Source: Saprospiraceae bacterium (GTDB lineage: Bacteria; Bacteroidota; Bacteroidia; Chitinophagales; Saprospiraceae). From it: DNA of 16,186 nt. This document shows positions 6,868 to 13,912 of the stretch, piece by piece. Below the pieces are notes generated by a model. It made no database searches, was not told where the DNA came from, and worked only from the letters and a program-made list of their open reading frames with translations. A program made the position numbers and the translations under genes. The stretch covers positions 1-16,186 of the forward strand of contig JALVEG010000083.1 in NCBI GenBank assembly GCA_027031145.1, given 5' to 3'. Position 1 is the first letter of the stretch. Each line of letters opens with the position of its first letter.

Positions 6868-8109
6868 TTACTTAACTTTTAATATCTTAATCTCAACCCT
6901 TTGATTTTGTTTTCTCCCCCACGCTGTTTTATTGGATACCAAAGGTTTCTTTTTTCCATATCCTTTATATTTAATTCTATATTGTGGGATTCCTTTCTTA
7001 TATAAATATTCTGCTACTTTTTTAGCTCTTGCCGTTGAAAGTCTGTTGCAATAATTATTTCCCGGCAAATCATTTGTATGCCCTCCTATTTCTATAATAA
7101 CATTGGGGTTATCTTTTAGAAATTCGTATATTTCATTCAGTACCGGATAAGATTCGGGTTTTATATTGCTACTGTCGGCTTCAAAAAACAGATTTTCTAT
7201 TTTTATTATTTGTCCGGTGGTTATTTTATCCTTTTCGAGTTTCTTTAATATCTTATTTTTTTTAGGTTTTGGAGGTTTAGTGCTGTTATTTTTTACAATA
7301 ACCTCCGGTTTTGTTGATTTTTTATTAGTGTTTTTATTTTTGCCGGATTTCTTGGGAGTGGTTTTTATGCTTGGTTTTTTTATGGATTTTTCTTTATGAG
7401 CCGGCTTAGGGTCATTGATGTCTATTTTGGCTAAAAGCTCATCACCAGGACATGGAATCTCTACTATGTCGCTGGCATTATCCAAAAGGATATTACCATT
7501 ATAAGGAACTAATACAGGAGTAATATAAAATGCCTCAAACATAATATAATAGTAATTTCTCTTGGGCTTAAACCTGAATGTGTATTCTTTCCATTCTACA
7601 TTATCAATTTTATCCGATTGAGCTAAAAGCTGTGTTTTTCTACATCGTGTATTACTTCCCCAAATTCTCAATTTTATAGGAGTATTAAAATTTTGAGGAA
7701 TTATATCAGTTGTATCCAACAAACTGTAATATTTATCGGATTTTGCCAAATGTATTTTAAATTCGTAGCATTTGCCCTTAAGCAGTGGTTCTTGCAATTG
7801 CTGTGAAACCATTTCCCAACTTTCTTCTTTTCTTGCTCTTGTTACCATTCCGAGAAAGGTGTTACCTTCCTGTGGTTTTCTGTTGACCTTGAAAAACCCA
7901 GTATTTTCCCCATGAATATCCGGAGGTGTTTCATTATAAAAATAAAAAGGAGCACAATCATACCACCCGGGTAAAAAGAAAAATGTACTTCCTCCCGGTT
8001 TAGGAATACTTTCAAAAGACGGATTAGTCAAATGTATTACTTGTCCCTGACTTAATGCCAAAGAGATATTCAAAAATATACTAACAAAAAATACATGAAA
8101 ACCTTTCAT
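6868..8109 (-). CDS. OmpA-family outer-membrane/peptidoglycan-associated protein with N-terminal accessory domain
   Basis: A 413-residue exported protein. A signal peptide (1-20, cleavage near ALS-QGQ) leads into a domain at about 25-220 that begins LTNPSFES and has a beta-sandwich look with several Trp/Tyr strands, similar to ligand- or carbohydrate-binding modules. A Lys/Pro-rich linker (about 230-300) follows, then an OmpA C-terminal domain (about 305-411). That domain shows IEIGGHTND (339-347), NRLSTARAKKVAEYL (355-369), YKGYGKKKPL (381-390) and GRKQNQRVEI (398-407). In E. coli OmpA an Asp and an Arg bind peptidoglycan diaminopimelate. Here the Asp position in GHTD is Asn346, while Arg361 is kept. 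The basic linker may contact the cell wall. The gene is monocistronic and convergent with the upstream hydrolase. Confidence 0.88.
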   Translation of the reverse strand: MKGFHVFFVSIFLNISLALSQGQVIHLTNPSFESIPKPGGSTFFFLPGWYDCAPFYFYNETPPDIHGENTGFFKVNRKPQEGNTFLGMVTRARKEESWEMVSQQLQEPLLKGKCYEFKIHLAKSDKYYSLLDTTDIIPQNFNTPIKLRIWGSNTRCRKTQLLAQSDKIDNVEWKEYTFRFKPKRNYYYIMFEAFYITPVLVPYNGNILLDNASDIVEIPCPGDELLAKIDINDPKPAHKEKSIKKPSIKTTPKKSGKNKNTNKKSTKPEVIVKNNSTKPPKPKKNKILKKLEKDKITTGQIIKIENLFFEADSSNIKPESYPVLNEIYEFLKDNPNVIIEIGGHTNDLPGNNYCNRLSTARAKKVAEYLYKKGIPQYRIKYKGYGKKKPLVSNKTAWGRKQNQRVEIKILKVK

Positions 8110-8250
8110 ATTACATTTCTCTTTTCAAAACCATATAACTATATAAAAATATGTTTTCGTATAATAAACGATAAAATAATCTAATATTTTAAAAATTTTT
8201 ACTTCTTATCTGATTAATGATTATAAATTTACATTTTTTTAACAATGTAT

Positions 8251-8317
8251 CTACTCAGGCAGAATCATTTTACTTGAAAAAAACAATTTTTTTATTTCAA
8301 AAGCACCCTGCCTGAAT
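8251..8317. repeat. Inverted pair of the CTACTCAGGYAG motif
   Basis: CTACTCAGGCAG (8251-8262) faces a reversed partial copy whose minus-strand reading is TATTCAGGCAGGGTGCTTTT. TCAGGCAG (8255-8262) pairs exactly with CTGCCTGA (8308-8315), and TTGAAA (8274-8279) with TTTCAA (8295-8300), giving a long imperfect hairpin. It sits in the divergent intergenic region 8110-8340, which otherwise holds only AT-rich sequence. Confidence 0.6.
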
Positions 8318-8340
8318 ATATGCACAATTAATTATAGATT

Positions 8341-10047
8341 ATGAGGAGTATTAGTTTTTTTGTGAGTTTGTTTTTATTTTTTTCTATAAATGCCCAAATA
8401 GTTATAGATGAGGATTTTAGTGATTGGAATAATCCCGCATTAAGTCAGGAAGATAAATTGAATGACGGAGCGTATGGGATTGATTTTACAAATATGAAAA
8501 TCGAAAATGATAACGAATATCTTTATGTTTTCTTTAATACTTCCAAAGAGATCAATCTTCAAAACGATAATGATATCGCTATTTTTATCGATATAGATGA
8601 GGATGAAAATACGGGATATAAGATCAATGGAATGGGAGCGGATGTATCTTATTTTTTTGGTTCCAGATATGGTTTTTATTACAGGAATTCAAGTTCCATT
8701 CAATTGTATCATAATGATATTGGTCTTATTTCTCTGCCTACTGTTACTTCCGATTCTTTTGAATTGGCAATTAAAACTGAGTTCAAAGCAGGCTCATACT
8801 TAATCAAATTGTCAGGGAAAATAAAAATATTTTTATTGCATGACACTCAAAACGGAGATAAAATACCTGATAATCCCGGAGGAGTTGAATATACAATGAA
8901 CAATAATGAATTGGTTTTACCTCAATTCGATATGGAAAAAAGCAGTAATGACCAGCTTAGGATTATGTCTTACAATGTCGAAAAAGATCATTATTTTGAT
9001 AATGAACCTCCATATAGCAGATTGATAAAAGCCGGTAATCCTGAAGTTTTATGCTTTCAGGAGATTTATAATCACAGTTCGGCAAGTGTAAAAAACAAAA
9101 TACAAGGGTATTTCGGAGGAGATTGGTATGATGCAAAACAAGGCAGTGATTTGATTGTGGTAAGCAAATATCCAATTGTAAAAACAGCTCCAATCGGTGG
9201 AAATGGAGCTTTTTTAATAAATAAAAACGGAAAGGAGATTTTGATAATAAATAATCATTTGTATTGTTGTGATAATGATTCCGGGAGGCAGAAAGAGGTT
9301 GATGAAATAATGCAATTTATTAAAAAGTCCAAAGCAGGAGAAGGAAAAATTCCAATATCTAAAAATACTCCGATTATAATTTTGGGAGATATGAATTTTG
9401 TAGGAAGCAACAGGCAAAGAAAGACACTGATCGAAGGAGACATCTCAAATGAATATGTTTATGGCAATGACTTTTTACCTGATTGGGACGGTACTGTTTT
9501 TGAAGATGCGAAACCTGTAACCACAGGGTACCCGGGTACTTTTACATGGAATTCTGATAATTCTTCTTATCCGAAGGGAAGACTTGATTATGTTATTTAT
9601 TCCGGTTCTGTTTTGCAAAAGAAAAATGGTTTTGCCTTATTCACAAGGTTATTAACAAGAGATATTTTAGACAAATATCAAATGAATCCTGAAGATACGG
9701 ATAATGCGTCTGATCATTTCCCTGTATTTGTTGATTTCAGTTTTAAAAAACCAATGGCTGTAGCAGAAAACTATAAAAATACCCTTTCAATGGTCTCATG
9801 TTTTCCTAATCCTGTCAAAGATATCCTAAATATTGATATAAACAGTTTGGATAATTCATACATTCATCTGTCTATTATTGACAATTCAGGTAGAGCTGTA
9901 TTTGAAAAACACAGAAATATAAAAGAAGGTAAGAACAGAATTAGAATAAATATCAGTTCATTAAATAGCGGTATTTACTATTTAAGAATTATCATATCAG
10001 GCAAATCAAAAAGAATATTGAAAACTGAAAAAATCATTATTGAATAA
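8341..10047 (+). CDS. T9SS-secreted endonuclease/exonuclease/phosphatase-family protein
   Basis: A 568-residue secreted enzyme. The signal peptide is 1-18 (cleavage after INA). Residues about 20-190 form a beta-rich accessory domain with Asp-rich DIDEDENTGYK (84-94), resembling a CBM9-like module. Residues about 205-467 are an endonuclease/exonuclease/phosphatase fold: SYN (210-212), QE (240-241), NNH (304-306), LGDMN (348-352), GRLDYV (413-418) and SDH (457-459), covering the metal- and phosphate-handling residues of the family. The tail from about 487 reads CFPNPVKDILNI and ends GIYYLRI...KIIIE, a type A T9SS sorting domain, so the protein is exported by T9SS and may be surface-attached or released. 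It could be an extracellular DNase or a phosphodiesterase; the substrate is not determined. CTACTCAGG motifs lie on both sides. Confidence 0.9.
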   Translation: MRSISFFVSLFLFFSINAQIVIDEDFSDWNNPALSQEDKLNDGAYGIDFTNMKIENDNEYLYVFFNTSKEINLQNDNDIAIFIDIDEDENTGYKINGMGADVSYFFGSRYGFYYRNSSSIQLYHNDIGLISLPTVTSDSFELAIKTEFKAGSYLIKLSGKIKIFLLHDTQNGDKIPDNPGGVEYTMNNNELVLPQFDMEKSSNDQLRIMSYNVEKDHYFDNEPPYSRLIKAGNPEVLCFQEIYNHSSASVKNKIQGYFGGDWYDAKQGSDLIVVSKYPIVKTAPIGGNGAFLINKNGKEILIINNHLYCCDNDSGRQKEVDEIMQFIKKSKAGEGKIPISKNTPIIILGDMNFVGSNRQRKTLIEGDISNEYVYGNDFLPDWDGTVFEDAKPVTTGYPGTFTWNSDNSSYPKGRLDYVIYSGSVLQKKNGFALFTRLLTRDILDKYQMNPEDTDNASDHFPVFVDFSFKKPMAVAENYKNTLSMVSCFPNPVKDILNIDINSLDNSYIHLSIIDNSGRAVFEKHRNIKEGKNRIRINISSLNSGIYYLRIIISGKSKRILKTEKIIIE

Positions 10048-10054
10048 TGTTTTT

Positions 10055-10119
10055 CTACTCAGGAAGGATGTTTTTGAGAAAAAAATAATTGCTTAATAAG
10101 TAACTACTCAGGTAGGGTG
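10055..10119 (+). repeat. Direct pair of the CTACTCAGGYAG motif
   Basis: CTACTCAGGAAG (10055-10066) and CTACTCAGGTAG (10104-10115) are direct copies 49 bp apart in the 76-bp gap between convergent genes. The second continues GGTGCTTTTT, matching the reversed copy near 8306 over TCAGGYAGGGTGCTTTT. The first continues GGATGTTTTTGAGAAAAAAA, which resembles the flank of the copy at 8251. Confidence 0.6.
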
Positions 10120-10123
10120 CTTT

Positions 10124-11863
10124 TTATTTTTTCCTCCAGTTCCTTCTTTCTTTTCTACTGTTACCTTTTCCTTTTCTCTTTTTTCTTTCGTGGTAACCGG
10201 AGGATCCTCTTTTTCTGTCGGATTTGCTTTTTTGTGTAAAATTCGAAGAAGATTTTTCCTTGGATATTTCAAGCGAAAGGGTTACATCTTCAAATTTTTG
10301 CCCTGATAATGCATCGATAAGTTTTTGTTCCTTACCTTTTTCTATCTCAAAAAATGAGAAATTTTTCAATATCTCAATCTTACCTATTTCAGCATCACTA
10401 GAATCCAGAGCATTATTGATCAATCCTATTAAGCGCAGTGGTTCCAGGCGGTTTTTGCTACCTGCATTGATAAATATTCTCGCAAAAGAATTTTTCCTCC
10501 TTTCATTTCTTGATTTCCTTTCTCTCTTTTTATGCTCTGAAACATTAATATCTCTTGCATTTTTGTAATAGTCCAAAAATCTGTTAAACTCTGCTGAAAC
10601 GAAATGTTTTATCAATTGCTCTCTGTCCAGTCCTTCCAGTTTTTCAAAGATCACAGGCAAAAAAGGTTCGATCTGGGTTTCATTAACCTCGATTTTTTTC
10701 ATTTTGTCAATCAGGGAATATAATTGTCTGGTGCATATATCTTTTCCGGTAGGAACAGATTCTTTTTCAAATGATATTTTGAATTTTCTTTCAAGATCAT
10801 TTATCTTTCTTCCGTCACGGGTATGTGCAATAGTAATTGATATCCCGCTTTTTCCTGCTCTTCCTGTTCGTCCGCTACGGTGAACATATACTTCCAGGTC
10901 ATCGGGAAGGTTAAAATTGATGACATGAGTGAGATCATCAATATCCAAACCCCTTGCTGCAACATCTGTGGCTACCAATATCTGCAGACTTTTATTTCTG
11001 AATCTTTTCATCACCTCATCTCTTTGTGCCTGTGACATATCGCCGTGCAGTGCATCAGAACTATATCCGTCATGCATCAGTTTATTTGCGATTTCCTTTG
11101 TTTCTCTTCTTGTACGGCAAAAAACGATACCATAAATTTTTGGATTTATATCTGCAATACGTTTTAGTACCTCATATTTATCTTTGGCGTGCACCATATA
11201 ATAAATGTGTTTAACGTTTTTGGCTCCGATATTTGTTCTCTCTACTGAAAGCTCTATATGATCATCCATATATTTCCTTGCAATATTTCTGACCTCTTTT
11301 GACATAGTGGCAGAAAAAAGTAATGTTTGTTTATCATCAGGAGTTCTTTCCAAAATGGCATCCAGTTCTTCTTTGAAACCCATATTCAGCATTTCATCTG
11401 CTTCATCGAGTATCACTCTTTCTATATTTTCAAGTTTTAATCTTTTGCGTTTTATCAGATCTTTGGTTCTGCCGGGAGTCCCTACAACGATTTGAGCTCC
11501 TCTTTTAAGATCTTTTATTTGATTTTCTATACTTGCTCCTCCGTAAACGGCAACTATATTAAGTCCTTTTATATTTTTTGCATATTTGTTAAGATCTTTT
11601 GTTATCTGCATGCATAATTCCCTTGTCGGACTCAAAACCAGGGTTTGTGTGTTCCTGTCTTCAACATTAGTCAATTGAATAGAAGGCAACCCGAATGCTG
11701 CTGTTTTTCCTGTTCCTGTTTGCGCAAGAGCTATTATATTTTGATCGGAACTCAATAAATGTGGTATTGTTTTTAATTGTATTGGTGTTGGTGTTTCAAA
11801 ACCAAGTTCCCGGATTGCAGCTAATAATTCATTGCTCAATCCAAAATCTGTGAATGTGTTCAT
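10124..11863 (-). CDS. DEAD-box ATP-dependent RNA helicase with DbpA-like C-terminal domain
   Basis: A 579-residue cytoplasmic RNA helicase. All core motifs are present: Q-motif with Phe7 and TPIQ (26-29), motif I AQTGTGKT (47-54), PTREL (79-83), GG (108-109), TPGR (129-132), DEAD (153-156), SAT (184-186), ATDVAARGLDI (298-308) and HRSGRTGR (328-335). After a helical linker, residues about 455-535 (SFARIFINAGSKNRLEPLRLI onward) match the DbpA-type RNA-binding domain found in DeaD/CsdA and DbpA helicases. A Lys/Arg/Ser-rich tail (540-579) should add nonspecific RNA affinity. The likely role is ribosome assembly or RNA unwinding at low temperature, inferred from family. The DbpA-like domain does not prove 23S rRNA specificity. 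The leader carries a terminator-like hairpin at 11912-11951. Confidence 0.92.
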   Translation of the reverse strand: MNTFTDFGLSNELLAAIRELGFETPTPIQLKTIPHLLSSDQNIIALAQTGTGKTAAFGLPSIQLTNVEDRNTQTLVLSPTRELCMQITKDLNKYAKNIKGLNIVAVYGGASIENQIKDLKRGAQIVVGTPGRTKDLIKRKRLKLENIERVILDEADEMLNMGFKEELDAILERTPDDKQTLLFSATMSKEVRNIARKYMDDHIELSVERTNIGAKNVKHIYYMVHAKDKYEVLKRIADINPKIYGIVFCRTRRETKEIANKLMHDGYSSDALHGDMSQAQRDEVMKRFRNKSLQILVATDVAARGLDIDDLTHVINFNLPDDLEVYVHRSGRTGRAGKSGISITIAHTRDGRKINDLERKFKISFEKESVPTGKDICTRQLYSLIDKMKKIEVNETQIEPFLPVIFEKLEGLDREQLIKHFVSAEFNRFLDYYKNARDINVSEHKKRERKSRNERRKNSFARIFINAGSKNRLEPLRLIGLINNALDSSDAEIGKIEILKNFSFFEIEKGKEQKLIDALSGQKFEDVTLSLEISKEKSSSNFTQKSKSDRKRGSSGYHERKKRKGKGNSRKERRNWRKK

Positions 11864-11911
11864 ATATATTTTTTAAAAAGAAATTGATTGTTATCAAAAA
11901 CGATTGGGTGT

Positions 11912-11951
11912 AAAAAGCCGCAAAGGTTAAACAATTAACCGTAAAAACGGC
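11912..11951 (-). terminator. Terminator-like hairpin in the helicase leader
   Basis: Read on the minus strand, GCCG (11951-11948) pairs with CGGC (11920-11917), enclosing the inner stem GGTTAA/TTAACC (11940-11935 and 11930-11925) around TTGT. It is followed by TTTTT (11916-11912). A competing small hairpin, CCGT/ACGG, overlaps the outer left arm (11950-11939). The T-run ends 48 nt before the helicase ATG, with no TANNTTTG element in between. It is either the end of the pyrG operon transcript or an attenuator. The rest of the 329-bp gap 11864-12192 is AT-rich apart from the repeat at 12111. Confidence 0.5.
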
Positions 11952-12110
11952 ATAAAGTTGATATTATCTTGATTTTAGTAAGTAATTACCTGTTATTTAA
12001 GGGAAATAATAAGATTTTTTATTAAAAAAACCAGGATAAACGCATTTCTTTGATCTAATTTCTTCAATTTTATTTCCTAAGCTGGACAAGCAGAACCCAA
12101 AAGGAAGAGC

Positions 12111-12140
12111 ATAATGTCGCCCCTAACGGGGCTTTTTTTA
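12111..12140 (+). repeat. Second copy of the GTCGCCCC/GGGGC hairpin element
   Basis: ATAATGTCGCCCCTAACGGGGC followed by seven T residues, with stem GCCCC (12119-12123) / GGGGC (12128-12132). It matches the 6751-6777 copy including the ATAATGTCGCCCCTA flank. The T-tract is on the plus strand although the neighbouring genes on both sides are on the minus strand, so it is not placed as their intrinsic terminator. Confidence 0.6.
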
Positions 12141-12192
12141 TATAAATTCATCAACTCTTGCCAAGAAATGCAAGAAAATCTGGAATAAAACA

Positions 12193-12978
12193 CTAAAAAA
12201 TATCCCACCAACCTTTTTTATATCTAATAATGATATCCTTTTGTGTTCCATTAATAGTTCCGATCTTACCATCTTCTATCAGTATCACATTTTTATCTAT
12301 GATCTCATAATCATGGTGTCTTGATTTCTTGGCTTTTCCCGGTAGAAATAATCTGGTTTGTGTCTTGATCATAGCAGTCATCATCTCTTGTGTGCTTATA
12401 TTATCATCTTCTGATTCGGAATTTTCAGGGTTGTCAGACTTTATGATTATTTTTCCTTTCCGAAATTTTAATTGATCAGAATACCTTTTTTTATTAAATT
12501 TATCCATATTCTTATAAAGCATAGATATTTCTTTATCATCAAACTCATTATTTCCTCTAATTTTAGATGATAATTCTGATAATCTTTCAAATTTTCTGTC
12601 CAGATCTTCTATTGATTTGAATTCGTATTGCAATCCCAATTTCGAGTCTGTTTTATGATTGTGGGCTACAACTGATATTCCTCTAAAAGATTCAATATCA
12701 TTGATCATATCTTTTGTAGAATCTGGCAATAAATCAATCAAATCAACTTTAAAATCAAGATAGATCTTATCCAGATTTTCTAAAATCTTATCTTCATATT
12801 TATCTTCTTTTACAGAATCGGCTTTTCCCGAGTACATTTGCGAAAGTTGTATAAGACTCGATGCATCAAATAATATATCCAGGTGCCCCGAGCCATCATC
12901 ATTAAAATGAAAATCCTGATATATAGTACAGGAACTAAAAAATAAAACGGAAATAAATAAAATGAGTAGTTTTTTCAT
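12193..12978 (-). CDS. Lipoprotein of unknown function
   Basis: A 261-residue lipoprotein beginning MKKLLILFISVLFFSSC, with the lipid-bearing cysteine at 17. A Met eight codons further upstream (13002) would place extra residues before a complete signal peptide and overlap the previous gene by 20 bp. The ATG at 12978 leaves a 4-bp gap after that gene's stop and is preferred. The mature protein begins TIYQDFHFNDDGSGHLDI, a pattern seen in uncharacterised Bacteroidota lipoproteins. A charged, mainly helical middle follows, with SESEDDN near 195, and the end reads RYKKGWWDIF. No catalytic motif is recognised. It is the third gene of the pyrG operon, so it is probably translated with the hydrolase before it. 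Confidence 0.8.
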   Translation of the reverse strand: MKKLLILFISVLFFSSCTIYQDFHFNDDGSGHLDILFDASSLIQLSQMYSGKADSVKEDKYEDKILENLDKIYLDFKVDLIDLLPDSTKDMINDIESFRGISVVAHNHKTDSKLGLQYEFKSIEDLDRKFERLSELSSKIRGNNEFDDKEISMLYKNMDKFNKKRYSDQLKFRKGKIIIKSDNPENSESEDDNISTQEMMTAMIKTQTRLFLPGKAKKSRHHDYEIIDKNVILIEDGKIGTINGTQKDIIIRYKKGWWDIF

Positions 12979-12982
12979 AATA

Positions 12983-13912
12983 TTAGTTTTTAATAAACTC
13001 AACGATTTTTATAACCAGTCCCTTGGCTAAAGGCAATTCAGGATTATAATATGTTTCTATATTCTTCAATCTGTCAGCAGGTGCTTCTTTCAATATATGG
13101 TTCATCCCGGTTAATACAAGAGTATCGGCATCGGATTTTGCCTGCTTTAGAAGATCCAGATTTTCCATAGACACTTGTATATCTGTGGTACCCTGAACCA
13201 AAAGCACGGGAATAACAAGCTTCTTAATCTCTTTCGCAGGATCATATCTAAACCATGAAATCAAATACGGTTGTATATCAGGCCTGAAAAGTGAAGCTAA
13301 TAAGGGAGAAACATTGTGTGTAGTATCTCCTTTTTCGAGAATTTCCAATATTGGCAAAGCGGCATTAGTCACATATTCCGGTTGTGCTTTCAACTGATCT
13401 CTTAGAATTTGATTTGCAGGTTTACCGGTTCCGGCAAGGGAAATATATTTATCTGCTTCCGCTCTTAATGCTGCAACCATTCCTATAAGTGAACCTTCAC
13501 TGTGCCCTATTATCACAATTTCATTAAAGGAAGTATCTTTTTTCAATTTTTCAACCCATTTGACAGCATCGTTGATATAATCATCAAAACTCAAATCAGT
13601 TTCTTTCAGATTTTTGATACTGCTTTTTGCAATTCCCCGTTTATCATACCTCAATGATGCTATATTGTATTTTGCCAAACTATCAGCCAACATCTTAAGA
13701 GAGTTGTTCTTCATCATCGGGTTATTCCCGTTTCTGTCAGTTGGGCCCGAACCGGCGATGATCAATGCAACAGGTATTTTTTCTGTTGTATCAGGTAAAA
13801 GCAGGGTTCCTTCGATTTTTATGGAATCAACTTTTAAAGAAATTGTTTTTTCTACCTGACTATATAGATTTAAGACAAAAAACAGAAAAGGAATTAAAAT
13901 TAATTTTTTCAT
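12983..13912 (-). CDS. Exported alpha/beta hydrolase (esterase-like)
   Basis: A 309-residue serine hydrolase with a signal peptide (1-18, MKKLILIPFLFFVLNLYS before QVEK), so it is probably periplasmic. The oxyanion region reads AGSGPTDRNGNN (53-64), a motif of EstD/YqiA-like esterases. The nucleophile elbow is GHSEGS with Ser138, the likely acid is Asp244 in QGTTDIQV, and the likely base is His272 in MNHILK. RYDKRG (88-93) is another conserved loop of this family. Its ATG shares one base with the pyrG stop (TAATG arrangement), implying translational coupling, and a lipoprotein follows after 4 bp. The natural substrate is unknown. Neither the fold nor the neighbours point to pyrimidine metabolism. 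Confidence 0.88.
   Translation of the reverse strand: MKKLILIPFLFFVLNLYSQVEKTISLKVDSIKIEGTLLLPDTTEKIPVALIIAGSGPTDRNGNNPMMKNNSLKMLADSLAKYNIASLRYDKRGIAKSSIKNLKETDLSFDDYINDAVKWVEKLKKDTSFNEIVIIGHSEGSLIGMVAALRAEADKYISLAGTGKPANQILRDQLKAQPEYVTNAALPILEILEKGDTTHNVSPLLASLFRPDIQPYLISWFRYDPAKEIKKLVIPVLLVQGTTDIQVSMENLDLLKQAKSDADTLVLTGMNHILKEAPADRLKNIETYYNPELPLAKGLVIKIVEFIKN

Noticed and set aside
13850..13862. CTACCTGAC, resembling the reversed CTACTCAGGTAG motif
   Set aside because: It lies within codons of the hydrolase signal peptide region and lacks the flanks shared by the intergenic copies.
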